From: an uncultured Alphaproteobacteria bacterium
GTDB lineage: Bacteria; Pseudomonadota; Alphaproteobacteria; Rhodobacterales; Rhodobacteraceae
Reading direction: 5' to 3'
DNA length: 64,000 bases
Assembly (NCBI GenBank): GCA_929200255.1
Contig: CAKMYZ010000017.1
Location: 1 to 64,000 of the forward strand
Shown in pieces: positions 8,995 through 18,459 of this stretch. A program made the position numbers and the translations under genes. The notes below the pieces were generated by a model, which was not told the DNA's origin, did not search any database, and saw nothing but the letters and a program-made list of their open reading frames with translations. Positions within the stretch are counted from its first letter, which is position 1, and the number at the start of each line of letters is the position of its first letter.

Positions 8995-10046
8995 GCGGTG
9001 TGCAAACACGGGTGATCGGCCCTGATGACGGTGATCAGCGGTTGGACCGTTACCTGCGCCGTCTGTTCCCGCATCTGACCCAAGGGCGCATCGAAAAAAT
9101 GTGCCGCAAGGGCGAGCTGCGCGTTGATGGTGGTCGTGTCAAATCGAATACCCGTTTGGATGTGGGGCAGACCGTCCGTATTCCGCCCTTGCCGAGTGAG
9201 GAAGAAGTCGCCGCCGCGGCGAAACTTGCCAAGCGCGGTGTGACCAAGGCGGATGCCAAGCTGATCCAGTCCTGCGTGATCTACAAAGACGACCATATCA
9301 TCGCGATCAATAAGCCCCCGGGGCTGGCGACCCAAGGTGGTTCAAAGACGACCCGCCATGTGGACGGTCTGGCCGAGGCATTGATGTTTGACTACGATGA
9401 AAAGCCGCGTCTGGTGCATCGTCTGGACAAGGACACATCAGGCGTGCTGCTTTTGGCGCGCACCCGGATGATGGCCAAACAGTTGACCGAGCATCTCAAA
9501 CACCGTGAGACGCGCAAGATTTACTGGGCTGCCGTTGCGGGGGTACCGCATCCGCGTGCTGGCACAATCAAATATGGGTTGGTCAAAGCCGCAGGCCATG
9601 GTCGCGGTGGCGAGAATGAGAAAATGCGCTGCGTACATCCGCGTGATCTCGATAGCGTTGAAGGCGCAAAGCGCGCCACCAGCGATTATGCTGTGATGGA
9701 TACATTGGCCAGCCGTGCGGCCTGGTGTGCTTTGGTTCCGATTACGGGTCGCACGCATCAGTTGCGCGCACATATGGCTGAGATTGGGCACCCAATTGTG
9801 GGCGACGGGAAATACGGCGGGTCCGGTCAGGAAAACCTAGGCGATGGTTGGGGGGCCGGCATGGGCAGTGAGATCGGGCGCAAGCTGCATCTGCACGCCC
9901 GCAGCCTGACGGTTGAACATCCCGCAACCGGAGCCACATTGCATCTGACCGCACCGCTGCCAGAGCATATGCAGAATACGTGGGATTTTGTGGGTTGGGT
10001 CGTTGGCCATGCCCCGGTTGATCCGTTTAATATGCCTGATGCGTGA
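8991..10046 (+). CDS. rluC: RluC/RluD-type 23S rRNA pseudouridine synthase
   Basis: The 351-residue product has an N-terminal S4 RNA-binding domain (about residues 18-65) and a pseudouridine synthase domain with HRLDKDTSGVLLLAR, whose Asp is the catalytic nucleophile, plus GRTHQLRAHMAEIGHPIVGD near the C-terminal third. Enzymes of this group modify 23S rRNA at U955/2504/2580 (RluC) or 1911/1915/1917 (RluD); RluC is the more likely annotation, though site choice cannot be read. The ATG at 8991 overlaps the crcB stop and follows GAGGAA; the much longer upstream open frame is inside crcB. Confidence 0.88.
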   Translation: MSGVQTRVIGPDDGDQRLDRYLRRLFPHLTQGRIEKMCRKGELRVDGGRVKSNTRLDVGQTVRIPPLPSEEEVAAAAKLAKRGVTKADAKLIQSCVIYKDDHIIAINKPPGLATQGGSKTTRHVDGLAEALMFDYDEKPRLVHRLDKDTSGVLLLARTRMMAKQLTEHLKHRETRKIYWAAVAGVPHPRAGTIKYGLVKAAGHGRGGENEKMRCVHPRDLDSVEGAKRATSDYAVMDTLASRAAWCALVPITGRTHQLRAHMAEIGHPIVGDGKYGGSGQENLGDGWGAGMGSEIGRKLHLHARSLTVEHPATGATLHLTAPLPEHMQNTWDFVGWVVGHAPVDPFNMPDA

Positions 10047-10707
10047 TTTGCGGCTGGTGATCTTCGACGTCGACGGCACACTTGTCGACAGTCAGGCCGA
10101 GATTGTGGCCGCGATGCGCCTGGCCTTTGCGGCTGAGGATTTGGTGATGCCGCCGCGCACACAGGTTTTGTCGATTGTGGGTCTGTCACTGGCCGAAGCT
10201 TTTGCGCGGCTGGTCCCGGCGACCGACGCCGCGCAGCGGCACCGTTTGGTCGAAGCCTACAAAAACGCCTTTGTCAGCCTGCGCAACGACAACAAGGAAA
10301 TGGGGCCGCTGTTCCCCGGCGCGCTGGCAGCGCTGGAGATCTTGCAAGGGCAGGATCACACCTTGCTTGCCGTTGCCACTGGAAAATCCCGGCGCGGATT
10401 GGACAAGGTGTTGGACCGGCATGGCCTTACCGGCGTGTTCCATAGTGAACAGGTGGCCGACCATCACCCATCGAAACCGCATCCTGCGATGGTCTTGACG
10501 GCCATCGCCGAGACAGGCGTAAGTGCTGAACGCGCTGTGATGCTGGGCGATACAACTTACGACATGGATATGGCGCGCGCGGCTGGGATCAAAACGATTG
10601 GCGTCAGCTGGGGGTATCATCCCGCCGAGACCCTGAAGCCTGATATTATGATTGATGAGTTTGCAGCGCTGCCCGGCGCTGTGGACGCGCTGATAGGGGC
10701 TGAATGA
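10039..10707 (+). CDS. HAD-superfamily phosphatase, phosphoglycolate phosphatase-like
   Basis: The 222-residue protein carries the HAD motifs in order: DVDGTLVDS (motif I, nucleophile Asp, about residues 9-17), VATGKS (motif II), a conserved Lys in HHPSKPHPAMV (motif III) and GDTTYDMDMARAAG (motif IV). A helical cap between I and II makes it a subclass I member like Gph/PGPase. The substrate is not determined. Start at 10039 overlaps the end of the pseudouridine synthase gene by eight bases; the stop overlaps the ATP12 start. In Rhodobacterales this phosphatase is regularly found between the pseudouridine synthase and ATP12. Confidence 0.88.
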   Translation: MRDLRLVIFDVDGTLVDSQAEIVAAMRLAFAAEDLVMPPRTQVLSIVGLSLAEAFARLVPATDAAQRHRLVEAYKNAFVSLRNDNKEMGPLFPGALAALEILQGQDHTLLAVATGKSRRGLDKVLDRHGLTGVFHSEQVADHHPSKPHPAMVLTAIAETGVSAERAVMLGDTTYDMDMARAAGIKTIGVSWGYHPAETLKPDIMIDEFAALPGAVDALIGAE

Positions 10708-11417
10708 TGAGCGACTGGAAACCCAAAAGATTCTGGAAAGTGGCGACGGCGATGCCGATTGATGGGGGCTATACCGTATTGCTGGATGATCGTCCGGTGC
10801 GCACGCCTGCCAAGGCAGCGCTGACGGTGCCCACGATGGCCATGGCAGAGGCGATTGCCGCAGAATGGGACGCACAAGAAGAGCAGTTTGACCCCGGCAC
10901 CATGCCTGTGACCCGTGGCGCGAATGCGGCGATCGATAAGGTGCGCGTGCAACGGACCGAGGTTGTGGCTTTGCTGGCCGAATACGGAGACAGCGACCTT
11001 CTGTGTTACCGGGCGGCGGGGCCGGATGCATTGATTGCCAAGCAAGCGGAAGGCTGGGACCCGATGCTGGATTGGGCGGCGCGTGTCTTGGATGCCCCGC
11101 TGTCCGTTGGCGAAGGCGTAATGCATGTCACTCAAAAGCCCGAAACGTTGGGGCGGTTGACTGCGGAGATCGCCCGATTTGACGACTTTGCGCTGGCCGC
11201 AGCGCATGACCTGATCAGCATGTCTGGATCACTCGTCCTGGCGTTAGCGGTAACAAAAGAAGCACTTTCCGCGACCGATGCCTGGCTGCTGTCACGGATT
11301 GATGAGCACTGGCAAATCTCGCAATGGGGCGAAGATGAAGAGGCCGCCGCGACGGAGGCTGCCAAATGCGCCGCATTTTTGGACGCTGATCGGTTCTATC
11401 GGCTTTCTCAGAATTGA
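10704..11417 (+). CDS. ATP12 family F1-ATPase assembly chaperone
   Basis: ATP12 chaperones bind the alpha subunit of F1-ATPase during assembly in mitochondria and alphaproteobacteria. The 237-residue product shows FWKVATAMPIDGGYTVLLDD at the N-terminus, the conserved EWDAQEEQFDPGTMPVTR block near residues 53-70 and a helical C-terminal domain with ALAVTKEALSATDAWLLSRIDEHWQ as usual for the family. ATGATG offers two starts (10704 or 10707); the first overlaps the phosphatase stop. It is the last gene of the crcB-rlu-phosphatase-ATP12 run; no clear terminator follows. Confidence 0.92.
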   Translation: MMSDWKPKRFWKVATAMPIDGGYTVLLDDRPVRTPAKAALTVPTMAMAEAIAAEWDAQEEQFDPGTMPVTRGANAAIDKVRVQRTEVVALLAEYGDSDLLCYRAAGPDALIAKQAEGWDPMLDWAARVLDAPLSVGEGVMHVTQKPETLGRLTAEIARFDDFALAAAHDLISMSGSLVLALAVTKEALSATDAWLLSRIDEHWQISQWGEDEEAAATEAAKCAAFLDADRFYRLSQN

Positions 11418-11595
11418 ACGAAACAGTGCGTTTCCCGATGATCGTAAAAAAAATGCCTAATAATGTAGCATTTGCTGCCTGATTTACGTCAGTTGCTCTT
11501 GACTCTATGCGCGATAAATCAAACTCTTGGCGCATTGGGAGGGGGAGGCCCTTCTCATTTCACCATGACTGTCCAAGGGACGGGAAAAAAATTGG

Positions 11596-11612
11596 CCACC
11601 CTAGAGGGGTGG
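11596..11612 (+). promoter_or_regulatory. leader hairpin just upstream of aapJ
   Basis: CCACCC (11596-11601) pairs with GGGTGG (11607-11612), ending 21 bases before the aapJ ATG, close to its ribosome site. The 11418-11632 interval probably holds the aap promoter; TTGACT at 11499 and TTGCTC at 11493 are possible -35 elements, but no convincing -10 partner with normal spacing was found. Confidence 0.3.
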
Positions 11613-11632
11613 AAACTCAGGAAGAGGTTAAA

Positions 11633-12652
11633 ATGAAAAAAACCGCATTTTACGGCGCGCTGGCTGTTGCTGGTCTTGCTGCATCAACGGCATCTGCTGC
11701 GACACTTGACGACGTCAAAGCACGTGGCGTGTTGAACTGTGGCGTGACAACTGGTCTTGTCGGCTTTGCATCGCCAGATGCGAATGGCGTTTGGAACGGT
11801 TTCGACGTTGGCGTATGCCGCGCAGTTGCTGCTGCCGTACTTGGCGATAGCGACGCAGTCGAGTTCGTCCCAACAACTGGTAAGACACGCTTTACTGCGC
11901 TGGCTTCCGGTGAGATCGACATGCTGGCACGTAACACCACATGGACATTCAGCCGTGACGTAGACCTGAAGTTCGAATTTGTTGGCATCAACTACTACGA
12001 TGGTCAAGGCTTCATGGTTCCACGTGATCTGGGCGTTGCATCAGCAAAAGACCTTGATGGCGCAACCGTCTGCATCCAGACAGGCACAACAACAGAGCTG
12101 AACCTGGCCGACTTCTTCCGCGCCAACGGCATCAGCTATGAGCCTGTGCCAGTTGAAACAAACGCTGAAGCACAAGTGCAGTACGTTGCTGGCGCGTGCG
12201 ATGTTTACACAACTGACGCATCCGGTCTGGCTGCGACACGTGCATCCTTTGAGACACCTGGCGACCACGTTCTGCTGCCAGAAATCATCTCAAAAGAGCC
12301 ACTCGGCCCGCTTGTTCGCCACGGCGACAACGACTGGGGTGACATCGTACGTTGGTCGCTGAACGCGCTGATCGCAGCTGAAGAGCTGGGCGTGACATCT
12401 GCCAACATCGAAGAGCTGGGCGCTGCACCAACAGGCAACCCAGAAATCAACCGCCTGCTGGGCACCGAAGGTGAACTGGGCGCGATGCTGGGTCTGGACG
12501 CTGACTGGGCGAAGAACGCGATCGCTGCTGGTGGTAACTATGGTGAACTGTTCGAGAAGAACGTCGGTGAGAACACACCAATCGGTCTGGCGCGCGGCCT
12601 GAACGCGCAGTGGACAGATGGCGGTCTGCTCTACGCACCACCATTCCGCTAA
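11633..12652 (+). CDS. aapJ: general L-amino acid ABC transporter substrate-binding protein
   Basis: AapJ captures a broad set of L-amino acids in the periplasm for the AapQMP importer. The start at 11633 gives 339 residues with a clean signal peptide (MKKTAFYGALAVAGLAASTA..., cleavage after about residue 22) and follows AGGAAGAGG. The mature part begins ATLDDVKARGVLNCGVTTGL and is full length for the AapJ/BztA family, with FDVGVCRAVAAAVLGD and RNTTWTFSRDVDLKFEF as typical blocks. The open frame upstream lacks a signal-compatible start. A 12-bp hairpin separates it from aapQ, probably letting aapJ accumulate in excess. Confidence 0.95.
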   Translation: MKKTAFYGALAVAGLAASTASAATLDDVKARGVLNCGVTTGLVGFASPDANGVWNGFDVGVCRAVAAAVLGDSDAVEFVPTTGKTRFTALASGEIDMLARNTTWTFSRDVDLKFEFVGINYYDGQGFMVPRDLGVASAKDLDGATVCIQTGTTTELNLADFFRANGISYEPVPVETNAEAQVQYVAGACDVYTTDASGLAATRASFETPGDHVLLPEIISKEPLGPLVRHGDNDWGDIVRWSLNALIAAEELGVTSANIEELGAAPTGNPEINRLLGTEGELGAMLGLDADWAKNAIAAGGNYGELFEKNVGENTPIGLARGLNAQWTDGGLLYAPPFR

Positions 12653-12669
12653 GTTTTAGCGACACGATC

Positions 12670-12697
12670 AAAGGGCGCGGTTTCGACCGCGCCCTTT
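12670..12697 (+). terminator. 12-bp perfect hairpin between aapJ and aapQ
   Basis: AAAGGGCGCGGT (12670-12681) pairs perfectly with ACCGCGCCCTTT (12686-12697) around a TTCG tetraloop. It lacks a long T-run and lies inside the operon, so it most likely protects the aapJ 3' end or partly terminates transcription. Confidence 0.75.
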
Positions 12698-12783
12698 CAC
12701 CACTTACGACAAGAAAAATCGACGCATCCGAACTGCAACAAATGCAGTCAGAAAGATAAACGTCGAAACAACGGGGAAAATTT

Positions 12784-14010
12784 ATGACATCGATTACAGA
12801 CCCGCCACGGGGGTCATTCCAGCTGTCGATGCTGATCAACGACACGCGCTATCGATCCTATACCTTTCAGGCGATCGCGTTCATTGTTCTGGCGCTTTCG
12901 ATTGGCTTCCTGATCAACAACCTGTTCACCAATCTGGCAGCGCAAGGTTTGGATATCAATTTTGGGTTTCTCGGCGCACCTGCCGGTTATGATATCAACC
13001 AACGCCTGATCGAATACACGAGCCAATCGACCAACCTGCAGGCTGCCTTTGTCGGCATTTTGAACACGCTGCTCGTCGCGTTTCTTGCGTGTGTAACAGC
13101 CACAATATTTGGCGTTCTTGCCGGTGTTCTGCGCCTGTCCAATAACTGGCTCGTCAGGAAACTGATGGCGATCTATGTCGAGATTTTCCGCAATATCCCG
13201 GTCCTGATCTGGATCCTGATCATCTTTACGATCATGATCGCCGTACTGCCGGGGCCACGGGAATTTCGCGGCGACGATCCTGCTGCAACCATGTTCCTGG
13301 GCATTTCCGCTTTCACCAATCGTGGTGTCTACATTCCCTTACCGTACTTTGAGCGCGGTTTTGGTGGTGGTCTTGATTTTCTGATGATGCTTGTCGTGTT
13401 GGTGGGGTCATTCTTTGGCGCGCGCGCCGTCACTGCCCGCGCCACCCGCATTCAGGAAGCAACGGGTGAACGTCCCGCAACACTGTTGACTAACCTTGCT
13501 ATTTGGTTCGGCCCAGTGATCGCCATCTTCCTGATCTTTGGGCTGCGCTTCGAAGTGCCAGAGCTGAAGGGCTTTAACTTTGCTGGCGGGATTAAGGTTG
13601 GCGGTCCGCTGATCGCGATCTGGTTTGCGCTTTCGATCTACACCGGCGCTTTTATTGCAGAAAACGTGCGGGCCGGTATTCAGGCCGTATCCAAAGGCCA
13701 GACAGAGGCCGCAGGCGCGCTGGGCATTCGCCCCGGCCGTATTATGAGCCTTGTTGTTCTGCCACAGGCGCTGCGGGTGATCATTCCGCCGCTGATCTCA
13801 AACTATCTTAACATTACCAAGAACTCTTCCTTGGCGATTTTGGTGGGATATGCGGATGTGACTGCGACTTTGGGTGGGATCACGTTGAACCAGACCGGTC
13901 GCGCGATCGAATGCATCCTTTTGCTGATGTTGTTCTACCTTACGATCTCTTTGCTGATTTCTGCGGTGATCAACGTCTACAACAACGCAATCAAGCTGAA
14001 GGAGCGCTAG
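12784..14010 (+). CDS. aapQ: general L-amino acid ABC transporter permease AapQ
   Basis: AapQ pairs with AapM to form the inner-membrane channel. The 408-residue product has multiple hydrophobic segments, the first at about residues 34-55, and the cytoplasmic ABC-coupling EAA loop EAAGALGIRPGRIMSLVVLP around residues 310-330, followed by ITKNSSLA. It is much longer than simple HisM-type permeases, as expected for the Aap/Bzt group. It follows the aapJ hairpin and is three bases from aapM, whose ribosome site lies in its last codons. Confidence 0.94.
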   Translation: MTSITDPPRGSFQLSMLINDTRYRSYTFQAIAFIVLALSIGFLINNLFTNLAAQGLDINFGFLGAPAGYDINQRLIEYTSQSTNLQAAFVGILNTLLVAFLACVTATIFGVLAGVLRLSNNWLVRKLMAIYVEIFRNIPVLIWILIIFTIMIAVLPGPREFRGDDPAATMFLGISAFTNRGVYIPLPYFERGFGGGLDFLMMLVVLVGSFFGARAVTARATRIQEATGERPATLLTNLAIWFGPVIAIFLIFGLRFEVPELKGFNFAGGIKVGGPLIAIWFALSIYTGAFIAENVRAGIQAVSKGQTEAAGALGIRPGRIMSLVVLPQALRVIIPPLISNYLNITKNSSLAILVGYADVTATLGGITLNQTGRAIECILLLMLFYLTISLLISAVINVYNNAIKLKER

Positions 14011-14013
14011 GAT

Positions 14014-15303
14014 ATGGTTGATCGTACAATCGCGTTCGTCCGCACCGAAGACGTTCCCGCAATGCCGCCGCCGCCCAATGCAGCGGGGCCGGTCAAATGG
14101 CTCAAGGACAATCTGTTTGCGACACCCGCCAACAGTGTCCTGACGATCCTCGCGATACTGGCCATTTACATGATCCTGACCGGTACGGTGCCTTGGATGC
14201 TGAATGGTATCTGGGAAGCACCCAGCCTCGCGGCTTGTCGTGAGGTTCTGAATGGTGCATCTGGTGCGTGCTTTGCTGTATTGGCAGAGCGGTGGAACCA
14301 GCTTTTGTTTGGTTTCCAGTACCCCGCTGACCTGTACTGGCGTCCAGGGCTGGCGTTTTTGCTGCTGTTCCTTGCAGCAGCGCCTGTGCTGTTCTTTGAT
14401 CTGCCACGCAAGTTGCTGCTCTTTACGGCACTGTATCCCTTCATCGCTTACTGGCTGATTTGGGGTGGTTCTATCTTCGGCCCACTGCTTGCACTTGTTG
14501 GCATCGTTGCGGGGGCATTGTTCTACCAGCGGTTCGTTAAAAGCAGCTTTGCGTTAGGGTTCTTTGGCGCAATTGCCACAGCCTTGATCGTCTGGACTTT
14601 AGGTGGATATATCATCCCTGACGGTGAGATTGCCGAAGGGGCCATGCGCTCGGTTCAAAGCCGTGACCTTGGTGGCTTCATGCTGAATATGATGCTGGGT
14701 GTGACCTGCGTGTCATTGTCCTTGCCCATCGGCATTGCATTGGCACTTGGTCGTCAATCCAGCATGCCGATCATCAAGTACATCTGCGTGATCTTTATCG
14801 AGTTCATCCGTGGTGTGCCGTTGATCACCTTGCTGTTCGTGGCCAATGTCATGTTGGGTTACTTCTTCCCTCCGGGGTCGGGCGTTGACCTGTTCTTGCG
14901 GGTTGTGATCATGATCACCATGTTCTCGGCCGCCTATATTGCCGAGGTGATCCGCGGTGGTCTGGCCGCGCTGCCAAAGGGCCAATACGAAGCCGCTGAC
15001 AGCCTTGGGTTGGATTACGCGCAGGCCATGCGCCTGATCATCCTGCCACAGGCGCTCAAGATCTCGATCCCGGGCATCGTGAACGTGGCGGTGGGGCTGT
15101 TCAAAGACACCACGCTCGTCTCGGTCATTTCGATGTTCGATTTGGTCGGCATGATCCGCGGCCCGATTCTGGCATCTGTTGAATGGCAGGGTGTTTATTG
15201 GGAGCTCTTTGGCTTCGCGGCACTTCTGTTCTTCATTGTTTGCTACGGCATTTCACAATACTCACAATGGTTGGAGCGTAGGCTCGCAACCGACCATCGC
15301 TAA
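14014..15303 (+). CDS. aapM: general L-amino acid ABC transporter permease AapM
   Basis: Second channel subunit, 429 residues with an N-terminal cytoplasmic stretch, a long block of membrane segments and the EAA loop [20 protein letters not shown] near residues 328-347, followed by [11 protein letters not shown]. The ribosome site AAGGAGCG is in the end of aapQ, giving tight coupling. The extended N-terminal half with several extra hydrophobic segments is typical of AapM/BztC rather than of smaller polar amino acid permeases. Confidence 0.94.
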   Translation: MVDRTIAFVRTEDVPAMPPPPNAAGPVKWLKDNLFATPANSVLTILAILAIYMILTGTVPWMLNGIWEAPSLAACREVLNGASGACFAVLAERWNQLLFGFQYPADLYWRPGLAFLLLFLAAAPVLFFDLPRKLLLFTALYPFIAYWLIWGGSIFGPLLALVGIVAGALFYQRFVKSSFALGFFGAIATALIVWTLGGYIIPDGEIAEGAMRSVQSRDLGGFMLNMMLGVTCVSLSLPIGIALALGRQSSMPIIKYICVIFIEFIRGVPLITLLFVANVMLGYFFPPGSGVDLFLRVVIMITMFSAAYIAEVIRGGLAALPKGQYEAADSLGLDYAQAMRLIILPQALKISIPGIVNVAVGLFKDTTLVSVISMFDLVGMIRGPILASVEWQGVYWELFGFAALLFFIVCYGISQYSQWLERRLATDHR

Positions 15304-15317
15304 GGGAGGCTGAACTA

Positions 15318-16085
15318 ATGGCCGAAGCAAAACAAATGCAGGTATCCGACGAACTTGCGATCACCATCGAGAACATGAACAAGTGGTACGGGTCGTTTCA
15401 CGTGCTGCGCGATATCGATCTGTCTGTGTATCAGGGTGAACGCATCGTCATCTGTGGCCCATCCGGGTCAGGGAAATCGACGCTGATCCGCTGCATCAAC
15501 GCATTGGAAGAGCACCAGCAAGGCAAGATCGTGGTGGATGGCACAATCCTGTCATCTGACCTCAAGAACATCGACAAAATCCGGTCAGAGGTTGGCATGT
15601 GCTTTCAGCACTTTAACCTTTTCCCGCATTTGACGATCCTTGAAAACTGCACGCTGGCCCCGATCTGGGTGCGTAAAACGCCCAAGAAAGAAGCCGAAGA
15701 AACAGCGATGCACTTCCTTGAGAAGGTGAAAATCCCAGAGCAGGCCGACAAATATCCCGGCCAGCTTTCGGGTGGTCAGCAGCAGCGTGTGGCGATTGCC
15801 CGTTCGCTCTGCATGCGTCCGCGCATCATGTTGTTCGACGAACCGACATCAGCGCTTGATCCTGAGATGATCAAAGAGGTGCTGGATACGATGATCGAGC
15901 TGGCCGAAGAAGGCATGACCATGCTTTGCGTCACCCACGAGATGGGCTTTGCCCGTCAGGTGGCCAACCGCGTGATCTTTATGGACCAAGGCCAGATCGT
16001 GGAACAGAACGAGCCGGAAGAGTTCTTCAACAACCCCAAGTCCGACCGGACACAGTTGTTCCTGAGCCAGATTCTGGGTCACTGA
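15318..16085 (+). CDS. aapP: general L-amino acid ABC transporter ATPase AapP
   Basis: AapP powers the importer. The 255-residue protein has Walker [10 protein letters not shown] (about residues 48-56), Q-loop [10 protein letters not shown], signature [15 protein letters not shown] (about 150-164), Walker [13 protein letters not shown] and the switch His in [13 protein letters not shown]. All catalytic motifs are intact. GGGAGG lies before the ATG. It is the last aap gene and a strong terminator follows. Confidence 0.96.
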   Translation: MAEAKQMQVSDELAITIENMNKWYGSFHVLRDIDLSVYQGERIVICGPSGSGKSTLIRCINALEEHQQGKIVVDGTILSSDLKNIDKIRSEVGMCFQHFNLFPHLTILENCTLAPIWVRKTPKKEAEETAMHFLEKVKIPEQADKYPGQLSGGQQQRVAIARSLCMRPRIMLFDEPTSALDPEMIKEVLDTMIELAEEGMTMLCVTHEMGFARQVANRVIFMDQGQIVEQNEPEEFFNNPKSDRTQLFLSQILGH

Positions 16086-16103
16086 GATAGGTCAAAGACC
16101 GTC

Positions 16104-16133
16104 AGAAAGCCCCGGTGAGAACCGGGGCTTTCT
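16104..16133 (+). terminator. intrinsic terminator of aapJQMP
   Basis: AGAAAGCCCCGGT (16104-16116) and ACCGGGGCTTTCT (16121-16133) form a perfect 13-bp stem with a GAGA loop, followed by TGTTTGG. Confidence 0.8.
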
Positions 16134-16227
16134 TGTTTGGGGGTGGGGCTTGCGCGGCTTTAAAGTGGCGAATTTCGGCGTTGCGAAACCGGGAACGCCC
16201 CAACGGGAACCGCCTCAGGTTTTGCGC

Positions 16228-16539
16228 CTAAACGCTGCCCGCCTTTTCGATCACCAAAGCCCGGACAGGCCCATCAGGATGAGCGACATGCTCATCGCCG
16301 TTTTCGGCATGAAAGATGTCACCAACTTTCAGTCTGAGAACGTCTTCGACACCGTCTTTGCGGATGTGCATATCCACCTCGCCGTCCAGCACGACAAAAA
16401 CTTCAGGCCCATCGTTAACGTGCCATTTGTAGGGCGCGTCTGTCCAATGCAGCCGTACAGTCGCATCTTCAATCCGTTCGATGTCCCGCGCATCCCATGC
16501 GCGGGAGCCTGTGAATTCGCTCGCGGTGATCTTTTCCAT
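16228..16539 (-). CDS. small cupin-domain protein
   Basis: The ATG at 16539 follows AGAGGAGAA and gives a 103-residue single-domain cupin. WHVNDGPEVFVVLDGEVDMH is cupin motif 1 with its His/Glu metal ligands, and GDIFHAENGDEHVAHPDGPV is motif 2. Such small cupins bind a metal and act as sugar or amino-acid related enzymes or sensors; no substrate can be given. It is divergent from the Lrp/AsnC regulator gene with a 97-base gap, so the regulator may control it. The longer frame upstream lacks a ribosome site. Confidence 0.82.
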   Translation of the reverse strand: MEKITASEFTGSRAWDARDIERIEDATVRLHWTDAPYKWHVNDGPEVFVVLDGEVDMHIRKDGVEDVLRLKVGDIFHAENGDEHVAHPDGPVRALVIEKAGSV

Positions 16540-16636
16540 GTAACATTCTCCTCTTTGCGCTCTATTCTTGCGCCAAGCGTGTGGAAAACAAAGTTGCGGA
16601 TCGACGTGATACGGCTGCGAACCGAGGGAAATAAGT

Positions 16637-17053
16637 TTGGATAGCACAGATCAAAGGATATTGCGGGCATTGGAGCGGAACGCCCGGATGAGTTTCTCTG
16701 CGCTGGGGCGCGAGATTGGCTTGTCGAGGACTGCCATTCAGGATCGTGTGACAAAGCTCGAAACGGCGGGCGTGATCACTGGGTACTTTACCGACTACTC
16801 TTTTGACAGGTCGGGACTGATTAGCGCCATGCTTTTTGTTAAAATCGCGGAACGTCCGTGCGATCATGCGTTGGATTGGCTCGCATCCCTTGAGGGTGTT
16901 CAGGAGGTCCAATCCCTTTCAGGACCTATTGATGCTATCGCCAGATGCCTTGTCCGGACACCACAGGACTTGACTGAGCTCAATGACAAGATCGGGGCGA
17001 GCACTCTGATTGAATCCTCGACTTCATCCATCGTGCTCGCAACCCGGACGTAG
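16637..17053 (+). CDS. Lrp/AsnC family transcriptional regulator
   Basis: The 138-residue product has an N-terminal winged helix-turn-helix (TDQRILRALERNARMSFSAL, recognition helix near LSRTAIQDRVTKLE, residues 4-45) and a shortened C-terminal RAM-like ligand domain. The start is TTG at 16637 preceded by GAGGGA; a start further in would damage the first helix. Family members sense amino acids and often regulate adjacent exporters. It lies divergent from the cupin gene and 211 bases upstream of a LysE-type exporter, the likely target. Confidence 0.88.
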   Translation: MDSTDQRILRALERNARMSFSALGREIGLSRTAIQDRVTKLETAGVITGYFTDYSFDRSGLISAMLFVKIAERPCDHALDWLASLEGVQEVQSLSGPIDAIARCLVRTPQDLTELNDKIGASTLIESSTSSIVLATRT

Positions 17054-17264
17054 CCGCCCCAAAAGACAACCGTTTGCTGAATGGCCATGCAGTTTGATGC
17101 GCCGCCATCAGGAACCGACCCAGAGATGATCGAATATCCGGCTTTCTTATTTGTGGGTTCGGGCCGCTCAGCTGACCTGCGGCACCGCAACAATCTGCCA
17201 AATACTCTCTTTACAGCTCGCGGATGCTGTGGCTGGCTGACGGGGGCAAAAGAAAGGTATTCCA

Positions 17265-17894
17265 ATGGATTTTCAAATTTGGCTGGCATTTGTTGCCGCA
17301 TCCACAGCTCTGCTTCTCATTCCAGGGCCAACGGTTCTGCTCGTCCTTAGCTACGCCATAAGTCAAGGTAAGAGAGTCGCCCTCGCAACCGTTGGCGGCG
17401 TCGCGTTCGGAGACCTGATAGCGATGTCTGCGTCACTGGCCGGCTTGGGGGCGTTGGTTCTGGCGTCTGCAACCATGTTTATCGTGTTGAAGTGGATTGG
17501 TGCAGCATATCTGATCTATTTGGGGATCAAACTTTTTCGCAGCGCGTCGACGGCTTCGCTGGGCGATCTTGAGAAGGTTACGGATATGCGAGCATCCAGC
17601 GTTTTTGGCCATGCGGCAGCGGTGACAGCGCTCAACCCTAAGTCCATAGTGTTCTTCATCGCATTTGTACCCCAATTCGTTGTCGTGGATCGCCCGTTGC
17701 TCCCTCAGTTTGCGATACTGGTCGCCACGTTTGTCGGACTGGCCGCCATCAATGCGCTTGCATATGCGCTGTTGGCCGACCGGTTACGCGCGAAAATCGC
17801 GCGGCCGTCAGTCTTGTCATGGTTCTCTCGGTTGGGCGGTGGCACCCTGGTTGCGATGGGCGTTGCAACCGCTGCATTTAAGCGTGGGCATTAA
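17265..17894 (+). CDS. LysE/RhtB family amino-acid exporter
   Basis: The 209-residue membrane protein has about six hydrophobic segments and the family block IPGPTVLLVLSYAISQGKR (residues 20-38), GVAFGDLIAMSASLAGLG and WIGAAYLIYLGIKLFRS. LysE/RhtB proteins export lysine, homoserine, threonine or related compounds. The gene follows an Lrp/AsnC regulator in the same direction, a common sensor-exporter pairing. The 17054-17264 gap holds no supported gene. Confidence 0.9.
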   Translation: MDFQIWLAFVAASTALLLIPGPTVLLVLSYAISQGKRVALATVGGVAFGDLIAMSASLAGLGALVLASATMFIVLKWIGAAYLIYLGIKLFRSASTASLGDLEKVTDMRASSVFGHAAAVTALNPKSIVFFIAFVPQFVVVDRPLLPQFAILVATFVGLAAINALAYALLADRLRAKIARPSVLSWFSRLGGGTLVAMGVATAAFKRGH

Positions 17895-17931
17895 ACAAAA
17901 CAGAACGTCTGCAAAGTCCGCAAACCTCCAT

Positions 17932-18459
17932 CTACTCAATGTCCTGTGCCGAGGTCCCGATCAGGTCACGCGGCACCATGAAATCGACCGCCTTGCCCTG
18001 GCGCGACTGGATAGCTGACCACGCGGAGATATCAAAATCAATCACCGTCGTCGCGCAAGTCGGATAGTCGTTGAACCGGTGATGATCTGCAGCTTCCTGT
18101 ACCAACCCGTTCGCCACCATCCCAATGCCGGGATTGTGCCCAATGACACCGACGGTTTGCACCTCTTGCCGCCTGATCAGGTCCAGGATCGTGTCTGGCG
18201 CAGCGTGGTAGAGCCGCGCCGAGAGCCGTAGCCGGGGCGAAGGTGTGAGTGCCGGTATGATCAGGACGGCCGTCTCCCGTGTCCGTTCTGAATCCGAGCA
18301 GAGAATGACATCCGGCACATAGTTCTGAGCGGCCAGCCATTGCCCGATGGCAGATGCAGACGCTTTGCCGCGTTCATTCAGCACACGAGCATGATCATCT
18401 GCAAAGGGATCGACCCAGCTGGATTTGGCATGGCGGATCAGGATTAGGCGCAGGCTCAA
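17932..18459 (-). CDS. SixA-like histidine phosphatase
   Basis: The 175-residue product begins MSLRLILIRHAKSSW, containing the RHG-type catalytic motif RHA with the phosphorylatable His at residue 9, and has a second catalytic His in VGVIGHNPGIGMV near residue 110. SixA-type enzymes remove phosphate from His phosphotransfer proteins or small substrates; the real target here is unknown. The start is TTG within the stop codon of the upstream iron-sulfur protein gene (TTGA overlap), with GGAGG seven bases upstream. The two are therefore translationally coupled. Confidence 0.87.
   Translation of the reverse strand: MSLRLILIRHAKSSWVDPFADDHARVLNERGKASASAIGQWLAAQNYVPDVILCSDSERTRETAVLIIPALTPSPRLRLSARLYHAAPDTILDLIRRQEVQTVGVIGHNPGIGMVANGLVQEAADHHRFNDYPTCATTVIDFDISAWSAIQSRQGKAVDFMVPRDLIGTSAQDIE

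Noticed and set aside
11493-11527. Possible aap promoter around TTGACT/TTGCTC
   Set aside because: No -10 with a reasonable match occurs at 16-18 bases from either -35 candidate, and no sigma54-type element was found.
17081-17350. Open frame of 89 codons overlapping the LysE gene
   Set aside because: It overlaps the exporter start, has no ribosome site and shows no recognisable domain.
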